This document shows, piece after piece, positions 8,689 to 16,685 of a stretch of DNA of 64,000 bases; within the stretch, counting starts at the first letter, position 1; each line of letters starts with the position of its first letter. The stretch comes from Paracoccaceae bacterium Fryx2. Lineage in GTDB: Bacteria > Pseudomonadota > Alphaproteobacteria > Rhodobacterales > Rhodobacteraceae. The stretch spans positions 2,356,001 through 2,420,000 of the forward strand of contig JAVSGI010000005.1 in the NCBI GenBank assembly GCA_032334235.1, in the 5' to 3' direction. The notes under the pieces are model-generated. The model did not search any database, had not been told where the DNA came from, and saw only the letters and a list, made by a program, of their open reading frames with translations. The position numbers were made by a program, and so were the translations under genes.

Positions 8689-9413
8689 GACGCCTCCTTG
8701 CGGTGCCCGAGGTAAAGTTCGGCAATCAGCGGGTCGTCCCACAGGGTCGAAGCCACCCCTTCATGCGCCACCCGGCCCTCGACCAGCACATAGGCCCGGT
8801 CTCCGATGCCCAGTGCTGCCCGCGCATTCTGTTCCACCAGCACGATGGTCAGCCCGGCGGCACGAATCTCGGCCAGCCGGGCAAACACCATCGCCACGAA
8901 CTTCGGTGACAGCCCGGCCGAGGGTTCATCCAGCATCAGCACGCGCGGATGCACGATCAGCGCCCGCGCCACCGCCAGCATCTGCCGCTGCCCGCCCGAC
9001 AGGCTGCCCGCCATCAGCCGCCGCTGGCGGGCAAGGTCGGGGAACAGGGTGAACATCTCGTCGATCCGGCCCGCCACCTCGGCGCGCGGCAGCACCCCGC
9101 CCGAAACGCGCAGATTGTCCTGCACCGTCATCAGCGGAAACACGTTCTCGGTCTGCGGCACGAAGGCCAGCCCCTGCCGCACCATGCGGTGCGCCGGGGT
9201 GGCGGTGATGTCGGCGCCACCCAGCAGCACCTGCCCGCCGGTCACCGGGACCAAACCGGCAATCGCCTTGATCAGGCTGGATTTCCCGGCTCCATTGGGG
9301 CCGAGGATGACAACGATCTCCTGTTCCATGGCTTGGATCGTCGCCCCGCGCACGATGGACAGGCCGGGTTCATACCCCGCCACCAGCCCCCTGACCTCCA
9401 GCAGCGCATTCAT
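8685..9413 (-). CDS. Branched-chain-type ABC transporter ATPase (LivF-like)
   Basis: A 242-residue cytoplasmic ATPase of the LivF family. Walker A is GPNGAGKS (38-45), the signature LSGGQRQM lies near 140, and Walker B is VLMLDEPSAG near 160. The C-terminus YVLVEGRVAHEG is typical. The chosen ATG at 9413 overlaps the livG-type stop (ATGA); sequence upstream in frame lies inside that gene. With the LivG-like ATPase it powers import by the LivH/LivM-like pore. Confidence 0.92.
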   Translation of the reverse strand: MNALLEVRGLVAGYEPGLSIVRGATIQAMEQEIVVILGPNGAGKSSLIKAIAGLVPVTGGQVLLGGADITATPAHRMVRQGLAFVPQTENVFPLMTVQDNLRVSGGVLPRAEVAGRIDEMFTLFPDLARQRRLMAGSLSGGQRQMLAVARALIVHPRVLMLDEPSAGLSPKFVAMVFARLAEIRAAGLTIVLVEQNARAALGIGDRAYVLVEGRVAHEGVASTLWDDPLIAELYLGHRKEAS

Positions 9414-10177
9414 GCCGCACCGCCGAGATAGGCTTCGATCACCCTCGGGTCGCGCGCCACATGATCGGGCGTGCCCTCGCACAGCAGGCTGCCCCCGGCC
9501 ATCACCAGCACCCGCCCGCACAGCCGCGTCACCATGTCGATGTTGTGCTCGATCAGCAGGAAGGTCACGCCGCCCGCGTTGATCGCCCTGATGCGGTCGA
9601 TGATCACCTCCAGCAGCGTGGCGTTCACCCCGGCCGCCGGCTCATCCAGCAGGATCACCGCCGGGTCCGCCATCATCACCCGCGCCAGTTCCAGAAGCTT
9701 GCGCTGTCCGCCCGACAGCACGCGCGCAGGTTCCCCCGCCAGCCGCCCCAGCGCCACCAGATCCAGCAGCCCCCGCGCCTTGTCGCGCGCGTCGCGTTCC
9801 TCGGCGGCGATGCGGCGCACCCTGGTGAAGTTTGCCCAGAACCGCTCGCCGGTCTGGCCCTGCCGCGCGATCAGCATGTTGTCCATCAGCGAGAGTTCGG
9901 GAAACGGGCGCGGAATCTGGAACGTCCGCCCCAGCCCGCGCGTCACCCGGCGGTGCGCCGCTTCGCCCGCGACCTCGGCCCCCTGCAAGCGGATCGACCC
10001 GGTCGTGGGCACCACCGACCCCGCCAGCAGATCGAACATCGTGGTCTTGCCTGCACCGTTCGGCCCGATCAGCCCGACAATCTCGCCCGCCTGAACCGCC
10101 AGCGACATGCCGTCCACCGCCCGCACGCCGCCGAACCGCTTGGTCACATCGCGCGTTTCCAGAACCGGCGGGGGCAT
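9410..10177 (-). CDS. Branched-chain-type ABC transporter ATPase (LivG-like)
   Basis: A 255-residue ATPase of the LivG family, first gene of the leftward operon. Walker A GPNGAGKT is at about 38-45, signature LSGGQRKL near 150, Walker B VILLDEPAAGV near 170, and the LivG-type IEHNIDMV follows. A GTG at 10183 is possible, but the ATG at 10177 has the better-spaced AAGAGG site (five-base gap) and is preferred. It lies divergent to gntR across about 100 bases that hold TGATCA palindromes, so both operons are probably controlled from there. Confidence 0.9.
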   Translation of the reverse strand: MPPPVLETRDVTKRFGGVRAVDGMSLAVQAGEIVGLIGPNGAGKTTMFDLLAGSVVPTTGSIRLQGAEVAGEAAHRRVTRGLGRTFQIPRPFPELSLMDNMLIARQGQTGERFWANFTRVRRIAAEERDARDKARGLLDLVALGRLAGEPARVLSGGQRKLLELARVMMADPAVILLDEPAAGVNATLLEVIIDRIRAINAGGVTFLLIEHNIDMVTRLCGRVLVMAGGSLLCEGTPDHVARDPRVIEAYLGGAA

Positions 10178-10193
10178 GGACACCTCTTGTAAG

Positions 10194-10241
10194 TTGATCT
10201 GTGATCACACTTGATTTGATCACGATATGCAGGCTTAATAT
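10194..10241. promoter_or_regulatory. Putative GntR operator and gntR promoter
   Basis: The gap between livG-type and gntR genes holds a perfect palindrome TGTGATCACA (10200-10209) and a second TGATCA (10217-10222), 15 bases apart centre to centre, with TTGATC-like half sites beside them. A good -10 box, TAATAT (10236-10241), follows for the rightward transcript. The sites would overlap its -35 region. Autoregulation by the adjacent GntR protein, with control of the divergent transporter, is inferred from position. Confidence 0.55.
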
Positions 10242-10281
10242 TCAAAGCAAGATGATTCCGCCGCAAGGGCAGCACCGCGCA

Positions 10282-10986
10282 ATGAACGACAAGACAGGCA
10301 TCACTCTGGCCCCGGTGGGCCGCGAAACCGTGCAGGACCGGGTCTATTCCGAACTGCGCCGCGCCCTGATCGGCGGGCTGTTCGCCCCGTCGCAGGTGCT
10401 GACCATCCGCAGCCTGGCCGACGCGCTGATGACCTCCACCATGCCGGTGCGCGAGGCGCTGGGCCGCCTGATCACCGAACAGGCGCTGGAGGCGCTGCCC
10501 AACCGCACCATCCGCGTGCCGCCCATCACGCTGGCCCGGATCGACGACCTCTTGCGCGCCCGCGCCCTGATCGAGGGCGAGGCGGTGGTGCTGGCGACCC
10601 CGCGCATGACCCCCCGCCTGCTGACCACGATCCGCGAGATCATGGCCGAATGGGAAAGCCTGCGCATCGGCGGCAACCCGGCCTCGGTCAACCGCGAGGT
10701 CACGCTGAACCAGGCGTTCCACTTCGCCATCTACCGCGCCTGCGGGTCCGACGTGCTGATCCCGATGATCGAAAGCCTTTGGCTGCAATCGGGCCCCTGC
10801 ACCCGCGCCGCGATCTTCGCATTTTCCGACGCGGGCGAAAAGGACGCGGGGCGCTTCCACGTCGCCATCCTTGCCGCGCTGGAGGCCGGCGACGCTGCCG
10901 CCGCCCGCGCAGCCCTGGTGGCCGACATCAGCCGCCCGTTCGCCTTCCTGCGCGACAAACTCAACGCCGAAGGGGCCACCCCATGA
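10282..10986 (+). CDS. GntR-family transcriptional regulator (FCD type)
   Basis: A 234-residue regulator: an N-terminal winged helix (about 15-80, with VYSELRRALIGGLF and the recognition-helix region TSTMPVREALGRL) and a helical FCD ligand-binding domain carrying metal-ligand-type histidines in AFHFAIYRACG and RFHVAILAALEAGD. The ATG at 10282 is used; an ATG at 10252 is possible but starts outside the recognisable domain. Its stop overlaps the DUF3830 start (ATGA), so regulator and downstream enzymes share a transcript. It probably senses the substrate or an intermediate of this cluster and binds the TGATCA palindromes upstream. Confidence 0.9.
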   Translation: MNDKTGITLAPVGRETVQDRVYSELRRALIGGLFAPSQVLTIRSLADALMTSTMPVREALGRLITEQALEALPNRTIRVPPITLARIDDLLRARALIEGEAVVLATPRMTPRLLTTIREIMAEWESLRIGGNPASVNREVTLNQAFHFAIYRACGSDVLIPMIESLWLQSGPCTRAAIFAFSDAGEKDAGRFHVAILAALEAGDAAAARAALVADISRPFAFLRDKLNAEGATP

Positions 10987-11465
10987 AGTTCCGCATCTCC
11001 GAACCCCGCTCCGGCCTGTCGGTGCTGGCCGAACTGCTGCCCGCCAAGGCCCCCGACAACGCCGCCTTCCTGTCGCGCTATCTCGAAACCCCGCGCACGG
11101 TGCCCGGCCTTCATGCCATGTGGACAGGCCCCGAAATCTCCTGCCCTGTCCCACCCGCGCATCTGGCGGGGGCCGGCTGGGCGCAGGCCCTTCCGCCCGA
11201 AAACGCCACCCTGCACCCGCAGCCCGGCGACGTGGTGCTGGCCTATGTTCCGGCCCGCGTCTGGGGGGGCAACCCCGACCCGATCTACGACATCGGCCTG
11301 TTTTACGGCCCCGGCGCGCGGATGTTCTTCCCGATCGGCTGGCTCGCCGGGTCGGTGGTGGCGCAGGTGGTCCCCGAAGACCGCGCCGCCCTTGCCGCCG
11401 CCTGCGGCCGCATCCGCCAGACCGGCGCCTGCGAGATCACCTTCACGCAGGAGGGCGCCGCATGA
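10983..11465 (+). CDS. DUF3830 family protein
   Basis: A 160-residue cytoplasmic protein that I place in DUF3830, a family with a cyclophilin-like fold and no assigned reaction. Family features are the opening that ends in LLPAKAPDNAAFLSRYL, the HAMWTGPEISCPVP strand, PENATLHPQPGDVVLAYV, and the IYDIGLFYG stretch near the C-terminus. Both ends overlap neighbouring genes by four bases, tying it to gntR and the TIGR04076-type gene. DUF3830 genes are known to occur near solute transporters and amidohydrolase-type enzymes. Here it may process the imported compound, which is an inference from context only. Confidence 0.75.
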   Translation: MKFRISEPRSGLSVLAELLPAKAPDNAAFLSRYLETPRTVPGLHAMWTGPEISCPVPPAHLAGAGWAQALPPENATLHPQPGDVVLAYVPARVWGGNPDPIYDIGLFYGPGARMFFPIGWLAGSVVAQVVPEDRAALAAACGRIRQTGACEITFTQEGAA

Positions 11466-11806
11466 CCGACGACTTCGAGCTTTACGACCTGCGCGTGGAA
11501 ATCGTCGCCCCGCCCGGCGCAAAGCTCTACTGCGGCAAGGCGGGCGACTGGTTCGAGCTGCGCGGCGAACAGCTGCACCTGCCGCCGGGGCAAGGCTTCT
11601 CGATCTACTCGCTGGCGGCGCTCCTGCCGCTCTTGCCCGCCAAGCAGCGCATGACCCACCCGCACGACTGGATGACCTCGGATGCCGAGGTCGCCTGCCC
11701 CGACCCGAACTGCCCGTCCCGCCTGCGCATCACCCGCATCGGCACGCGCCGCTTCAGCCATGCCGAAACCACCGCCGTCCCCCTGCCGGAAGGGCCCGCC
11801 CCATGA
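11462..11806 (+). CDS. TIGR04076-like small protein
   Basis: A 114-residue protein resembling the TIGR04076 family of unknown function. It begins with an acidic strand (ELYDLRVEIV), then GKAGDWFELRGEQLHLP, a hydrophobic SLAALLPLLPAKQRM segment and a C-terminal two-cysteine motif CPDPNCPSRLRITRI. It is coupled by ATGA overlaps to DUF3830 upstream and the aldo/keto reductase downstream, so the three products are made together. The paired cysteines could bind metal, but this is not shown. Family assignment is moderate because the protein is short. Confidence 0.65.
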   Translation: MTDDFELYDLRVEIVAPPGAKLYCGKAGDWFELRGEQLHLPPGQGFSIYSLAALLPLLPAKQRMTHPHDWMTSDAEVACPDPNCPSRLRITRIGTRRFSHAETTAVPLPEGPAP

Positions 11807-12843
11807 CCGTCCCCACCATCGAGCTGCGCCCCGGCTACCACATCTCGCGTGTCATCCGCGGCGGCTGGCAACTGGCCGGCGGGCACGGCCCGGTTGACCG
11901 CGCCGAAACCATTGCCGACATGGCGGCCTTCTACGAGGCGGGCATCGTCACCTTCGACTGCGCCGACATCTACACCGGGGTCGAGGATCTGATCGGCCAG
12001 TTCCGCATCCGCCACGGCGCCGCCGCGCTGGACCGGCTGCGCGTGCAGACCAAGCTGGTGCCCGATCTGGCAGACCTTGCCACCCTGACCCGCGACTCGG
12101 TCCGCCGCATCATCGACACCTCGCTGAGGCGGCTTCACATGGACCGGCTCGACCTCGTGCAGTTCCACTGGTGGGATTACGCGGTGCCGCGCTACCTCGA
12201 GGCGCTCGGCTGGCTCGATGACCTGCGGCGCGAGGGCAAGGTGCTGCACATCGGCGCCACCAATTTCGACACGCCGCGCACGCTGGAAATCCTTCAGGCG
12301 GGCATCCCGCTGGTGTCGATGCAGGTGCAATACAGCCTGATCGACGCCCGCCCGGAACGCGCCCTGGTGCAGGCGGCGCTGGCGCATGACATGCACATCT
12401 TCGCCTTCGGGTCGGTCGCGGGCGGCTTTCTGGGCGACCGCTGGCTGGGCCAGCCCGAACCGACAGGCCCGCTGGAAAACCGCTCGCTGACGAAATACAA
12501 GCTGATCATCGACGATTTCGGCGGCTGGGCGCTGTTCCAGACCCTGCTGCGCTGCCTGCGCACCATTGCCGACCGGCACGGCTGCGACGTGGCGACCGTG
12601 GCCAGCGCCGCGATGCTGTCGCGCCCTGCGGTGGCGGCGGTGATCGTCGGCGCGCGCAACCGCAGCCATCTGGCGCAGAACGTGGCCATCGCGAACCTCG
12701 CCCTGACCGCGCAGGACCATGCCCAGATCGCCGCCGTGCTGGCGCGGGGCCAGACCCCGGAAGGCGACACCTTCACGCTGGAACGCGACCGCCACGGGCG
12801 CCACGGCCAGATCATGAAATACAACCTCAACAAAGCGTCCTGA
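11803..12843 (+). CDS. Aldo/keto reductase
   Basis: A 346-residue NAD(P)H-dependent oxidoreductase with the aldo/keto reductase barrel. The catalytic tetrad is visible: Asp52 and Tyr57 in FDCADIYTG, Lys84 in VQTKLVPD and His122 in DLVQFHWWDY. Later strands IGATNFDTPRTLE and the cofactor region (VAAVIVGARNRSHL) follow. The ATG at 11803 overlaps the previous stop. Being in the gntR-DUF3830-TIGR04076 transcript, it probably reduces or oxidises an intermediate of the substrate imported by the divergent transporter. The substrate is unknown. Confidence 0.88.
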   Translation: MTVPTIELRPGYHISRVIRGGWQLAGGHGPVDRAETIADMAAFYEAGIVTFDCADIYTGVEDLIGQFRIRHGAAALDRLRVQTKLVPDLADLATLTRDSVRRIIDTSLRRLHMDRLDLVQFHWWDYAVPRYLEALGWLDDLRREGKVLHIGATNFDTPRTLEILQAGIPLVSMQVQYSLIDARPERALVQAALAHDMHIFAFGSVAGGFLGDRWLGQPEPTGPLENRSLTKYKLIIDDFGGWALFQTLLRCLRTIADRHGCDVATVASAAMLSRPAVAAVIVGARNRSHLAQNVAIANLALTAQDHAQIAAVLARGQTPEGDTFTLERDRHGRHGQIMKYNLNKAS

Positions 12844-12917
12844 CCGGCCGCCAATTCCGCCGGACAGACTGACCCGGCGGCCCCGACAACAGGCCCCCTC
12901 AACAGATAGGTTCCCAG

Positions 12918-14165
12918 ATGAAGACATCCCTGATTGCCATGCTCTCGGCACTGGCGCTGACCCCGATCGCGGCCAATGCCTGCGACATCACCATCGGCCT
13001 CGTGCTGGAACTGACCGGCCCGGCGGGCGAATACGGTCAGGCCGGCGCGAAATCGGTCGAAATGGCGTTCCGCGACCTGAACGACGCGGGCGGCGTTGCG
13101 GGCTGCATGTTGAAAACCGACACCCGCGACAGCCAGACGCAAGGCAACGTCGCGGTCGATGCGGCAACGCAACTGGTGCAGGTCGGCAAGGTGCCCGCCA
13201 TCATCGGCGGCATCATCTCGCCGATGTCGATCCCGATCCTGACCTCGGTCACCGGCCCGGCGAAGATATTGCAGGTCTCGCCCGCCTCGTCGTCACCGAC
13301 GCTGACCGCGCTGGGGCGCGAAGGCAAGACCGGCGGCATCTTCTTCCGCACCATCACCTCGGACGCGCTGCAAGGCGTGGCGGCGGCGAAATACGCGCTG
13401 GACCAGGGGATGAAGAAGATCGTCATCATCCACCAGAACAACGACTTCGGGGTGAATCTGGTCCGGGAGTTCACCGCCCCCTACACCGCGCTGGGTGGCG
13501 AGGTGATCTCTGTCACCCCCTACAACGCCAAGCAGTCGAGCTATGCCTCGGAAGTCACCGCCGCGATGGCGGGCGAACCGGATGCGCTCTACCTGATCTC
13601 CGATCCGGTCGATGGCGCCACCGTGGCGCGGACCTGGATCAGCCAGGGCGGCGTGCAGAAATTCCTGCTGAACGACGGGATGAACAGCGACGACTTCATC
13701 GCCTCGGTCGGGGCAGAGTATCTGGGCCAGGCCTACGGCACCTCGTCGGGCACCAACCCGACCCCTTCGACCGAGTATTTCAATGCCAACTATCAGGCGT
13801 TCTCGGGCATCGACCCGGCAGCCCCGGCGGCCGACCGGTCCTATGACGCGGGCGCGCTGGTCGGTCTGGCCATCGCCATCGCGGGCGGCCCCGATGCCGC
13901 AAGGCTGCCCGACGCGCTGCGCCGCGCGGTCGATCCGGCGGGCGAGGTGATCCATGCCGGCAAGGACGAATTCACCCGCGCGCTGGGGCTGATCGCGGAA
14001 GGCAAGGCGATCCGCTACGAAGGCGTGATCGGCCCGGTGAACTTCGACGAGTATGGCGACATTTCCGGCCCGTTCCGGCTGTGGCAGATCGTCGATGGCA
14101 AGGTGACCACGGTGGGCGAAATGACCCCCGCCGATGTCGATGCCATCAAGGCGCAGACCAACTGA
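12918..14165 (+). CDS. Branched-chain-type ABC transporter substrate-binding protein
   Basis: A 415-residue periplasmic binding protein of the LivJ-like (Peripla_BP_6) family. A signal peptide of about 21 residues ends at IAANA before CDITIGLVLELTGPAGEYGQ, the standard first strand and ligand loop. The rest keeps the two-lobe pattern (IIGGIISPMSIP, YDAGALVGLAIAIA). It lies 74 bases after the aldo/keto reductase and is the only binding protein near the divergent livG-F-H-M-type operon, which has none of its own, so it very likely feeds that transporter. A GC-rich inverted repeat follows its stop. Confidence 0.9.
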   Translation: MKTSLIAMLSALALTPIAANACDITIGLVLELTGPAGEYGQAGAKSVEMAFRDLNDAGGVAGCMLKTDTRDSQTQGNVAVDAATQLVQVGKVPAIIGGIISPMSIPILTSVTGPAKILQVSPASSSPTLTALGREGKTGGIFFRTITSDALQGVAAAKYALDQGMKKIVIIHQNNDFGVNLVREFTAPYTALGGEVISVTPYNAKQSSYASEVTAAMAGEPDALYLISDPVDGATVARTWISQGGVQKFLLNDGMNSDDFIASVGAEYLGQAYGTSSGTNPTPSTEYFNANYQAFSGIDPAAPAADRSYDAGALVGLAIAIAGGPDAARLPDALRRAVDPAGEVIHAGKDEFTRALGLIAEGKAIRYEGVIGPVNFDEYGDISGPFRLWQIVDGKVTTVGEMTPADVDAIKAQTN

Positions 14166-14167
14166 CG

Positions 14168-14200
14168 CCCCGCCGCCGGGGGCGATGCCCCCCCGGCGGC
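14168..14200 (+). terminator. GC-rich hairpin after the binding-protein gene
   Basis: Just after the stop of the substrate-binding protein gene, CGCCGCCGGGGGC and GCCCCCCCGGCGG form a strong stem with a short loop. No T-run follows, so termination may need Rho or the hairpin may protect the 3' end. Confidence 0.5.
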
Positions 14201-14246
14201 ACCACGCAAGGTTGACAGCCCCGCCCCGCCCCCCGATCCTGCGCGC

Positions 14247-15149
14247 ATGGCCTTCACCCTGCGACAGTTGCAGTTCTTCATCGCCGCCGCCGAACAGGGC
14301 TCGGTGTCGCGGGCGGCACGGGTGCTGTCGATCTCGCAATCCTCGGTGACCGAGGCGATCCGCGCGCTGGAGGATGACCTTGGCGTGAGCCTGTTCGACC
14401 GCCAGGCCCGTGGCATCGACATCACCCACCGCGGCTCGGCCTTCCTGCGCCATGCCCGCCAGATCCTCGCCGACGTTGCCACCGCCCGGATGGCGTTTCA
14501 GGATGATGTCGAACCCGCCACGGGCCGGCTGTCGCTGGGGGTGACCTCGCTGGTGGCGGGCTATGTGCTGTCGGACATCCTGTCCCGCTTCCGCCGCGCC
14601 CATCCGCAGGTCGAGCTGAACGTGATCGAGGACAACGGCGAGTATCTGCAGCACCTGCTGATTGGCGGCGAGCTGGACGTGGCGGTGCTGCTGACCTCGT
14701 CGGTGCGCGACCGCATGGCGCTGCATGTCGAGACGCTGCTGGTCTCGCCCTACCGGCTGTGGCTGCCGCTGGGCCACCCCCTTGCCCAGCAGGAGGCGAT
14801 CGCGCTGGACGAACTGGCGGGCACGCCGCTGATCCAGCTGATGGTGGACGAGATCGAGGAAAGCACCCGCCGCCTGATGGCCGCCCTCGCGGTGAAGCCG
14901 CAGATCGCCTTCCGCACAAGGTCGGTCGAGGCGGTGCGGTCGCTGGTCGCCACCGGGGCCGGCCTCGCGATCCTGCCCAGCCTCGTCTACCGGCCCTGGT
15001 CGCTGGAGGGCGACCGGATCGAGATCCGCGACGTGTCGGGCGACCTGCCGACGGTGCAGGTCGGCCTCGCCTGGCGCCGCGGCGCACCGCTGAGCCCGCC
15101 CGCGCTGAACTTCATCCGCTCGGCGCAAAGTGCCATTCCGACGCGGTGA
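14247..15149 (+). CDS. LysR-family transcriptional regulator
   Basis: A 300-residue LysR regulator. The N-terminal winged helix starts TLRQLQFFIAAAEQGSVSRA and contains the recognition-helix region SISQSSVTEAIRALE; a linker helix and a two-lobe effector domain follow. A TTGACA -35-like box at 14212-14217 with a weak -10 lies just upstream, so the 5' leader would be very short. It stands on the same strand between the LIV-type binding protein and the polyamine-type operon. Control of the downstream transporter is the likelier guess because the operon begins 250 bases further on. Confidence 0.9.
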   Translation: MAFTLRQLQFFIAAAEQGSVSRAARVLSISQSSVTEAIRALEDDLGVSLFDRQARGIDITHRGSAFLRHARQILADVATARMAFQDDVEPATGRLSLGVTSLVAGYVLSDILSRFRRAHPQVELNVIEDNGEYLQHLLIGGELDVAVLLTSSVRDRMALHVETLLVSPYRLWLPLGHPLAQQEAIALDELAGTPLIQLMVDEIEESTRRLMAALAVKPQIAFRTRSVEAVRSLVATGAGLAILPSLVYRPWSLEGDRIEIRDVSGDLPTVQVGLAWRRGAPLSPPALNFIRSAQSAIPTR

Positions 15150-15231
15150 GCCGGCCGCCGCCGCCGGGGCCATCGAGACCCCGGCGGCGGCTTGGGTCAC
15201 GATGCCCGGCGCCGGGTTGGCGGAGAGGCAG

Positions 15232-15259
15232 GGGGGGGTATTTGGGCCAAGAAGAAACC
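15232..15259 (+). repeat. Dispersed GGGATATTT motif, copy 2 (variant)
   Basis: GGGGGGGTATTTGGGCC followed by AAGAAGAAACC lies in the 252-base gap between the LysR gene and the polyamine-type binding protein gene. It is a diverged copy of the element at 1235-1276, keeping TATTTGGGCCAAGA. An inverted repeat of GCCGCCGCCGGGG and CCCCGGCGGCGGC type (about 15152-15193) precedes it. Confidence 0.5.
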
Positions 15260-15401
15260 GGGGGCGGTGGTATCGGGTAAACCGATGGCTTCGTTCTGCG
15301 TTTTGATATTGCGAAGCCTTGTGCAGTCGCCCTACCGTTCGGGCAAGCCGGAAAACCGGTCCTTGCGTGTTGCGCGGGATGAACCAACGGGGAGTGTGAG
15401 A

Positions 15402-16553
15402 ATGAAGACCATGAAACTGCTGGGCACCACCGCCCTTGCGCTGCTGACCGGCCTGGCCCCGGTGGCGGCCCAGATCACCGAGATCGGCGCGCTGGAGGGG
15501 CAGGTGAACATCGTCGCCTGGCCCGGCTACATCGAGCGCGGCGAGACCGACAAGGCCTTCGACTGGGTGACGAAGTTCGAGGCCGACACCGGCTGCAAGG
15601 TCAAGGTCAAGACGGCCGGCACCTCGGACGAGATGGTGGCGCTGATGAACGAGGGCGGCTTCGATCTGGTCACCGCCTCGGGCGACGCCAGCCTGCGGCT
15701 GGTCGCGGGCAAGCGGGTGCAGCCGATCAACGTGGACCTGATCCCGTCCTGGTCGGCGGTGGACGACCGGCTGAAGGACGCGGGCTGGCACACGGTCGAC
15801 GGCGTGCACTACGGCGTGCCCTACATGTGGGGCCCCAACGTGCTGATGTACAATACCGAGGTCTTCCCGGAACCGCCGACCTCGTGGAACGTGGTGTTCG
15901 AGGAAATGACGCTGCCCGACGGCAAGTCGAACAAGGGCCGGGTGCAAGCCTATGACGGCCCGATCCATGTGGCCGACGCGGCGCAATACCTGATGACCCA
16001 CAAGCCCGAGCTTGGCATCACCTCGCCCTACGAGTTGAACGACGCACAGTACAAGGCCGCGCTCGACCTCTTGCGGGTGCAGCGCACGCTGGTCAGCCGC
16101 TACTGGCACGATGCCTTCATCCAGATGGACGATTTCAAGAACGAGGGCGTGGTGGCCTCGGGCACCTGGCCGTTCCAGGTCAACCTGCTGAAGGCCGACG
16201 GCTTCCCCGTGGCCTCGGTGATCCCGGCCGAAGGCGCCACAGGCTGGGCCGACACCACGATGCTGCATGTCGATGCCGCCCACCCGAACTGCGCCTACAA
16301 GTGGATGGAACATTCGCTGTCGTCGAACCTGCAATCCGATCTCGGCGTGTGGTTCGGCGCCAACCCCAGCGTGCCCGCCGCCTGCACCGACGGGCGCGGG
16401 CTGCTGACCGCAGAGCTTTGCACCGCCAACGGGATGGACGATTTCGCCAAGATCCGATTCTGGACGACCCCGGTCTCGAAATGCGCCCAGGGCGAGTGCG
16501 TGCCCTATTACCGCTGGGTGTCGGACTACATCGGCGTGATCGGCGGGCGGTAA
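15402..16553 (+). CDS. Polyamine-type ABC transporter substrate-binding protein (PotD-like)
   Basis: A 383-residue periplasmic binding protein of the spermidine/putrescine (SBP_bac_8) class. Signal peptide MKTMKLLGTTALALLTGLAP leads to a mature start near QITEIGALEGQVNIVAWPGY. Other family features are FDLVTASGDASLRLV and the hinge segment YGVPYMWGPNVLMYNTEVF. The ATG at 15402 has a GGGGAG site; the ATG at 15411 is a weaker choice. Two C-terminal cysteines (CAQGEC) may form a disulfide. It heads an operon with an ATPase, two permeases and an aldehyde dehydrogenase, suggesting putrescine or a related amine as ligand. Confidence 0.88.
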   Translation: MKTMKLLGTTALALLTGLAPVAAQITEIGALEGQVNIVAWPGYIERGETDKAFDWVTKFEADTGCKVKVKTAGTSDEMVALMNEGGFDLVTASGDASLRLVAGKRVQPINVDLIPSWSAVDDRLKDAGWHTVDGVHYGVPYMWGPNVLMYNTEVFPEPPTSWNVVFEEMTLPDGKSNKGRVQAYDGPIHVADAAQYLMTHKPELGITSPYELNDAQYKAALDLLRVQRTLVSRYWHDAFIQMDDFKNEGVVASGTWPFQVNLLKADGFPVASVIPAEGATGWADTTMLHVDAAHPNCAYKWMEHSLSSNLQSDLGVWFGANPSVPAACTDGRGLLTAELCTANGMDDFAKIRFWTTPVSKCAQGECVPYYRWVSDYIGVIGGR

Positions 16554-16600
16554 CGCCGCCCCGCTCCCGGCCGCTGCAACGGCCAGACTGCCGCCAGAAC

Positions 16601-16630
16601 GGCGGGGTGCCCGACCGGGCGCACCCCGCC
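16601..16630 (+). other. Intercistronic stem-loop between binding-protein and ATPase genes
   Basis: GGCGGGGTGC (16601-16610) pairs exactly with GCACCCCGCC (16621-16630) and CCC/GGG inside the loop can extend the stem. No T-run follows. Such hairpins between binding-protein and membrane-component genes are known to protect the upstream mRNA and give excess binding protein; that role is inferred here. Confidence 0.6.
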
Positions 16631-16685
16631 GACCGCCGGAAGGCTGCGCCCCTGCGCCGCCTGCGGCCCTTTCAGGACTTGATGC

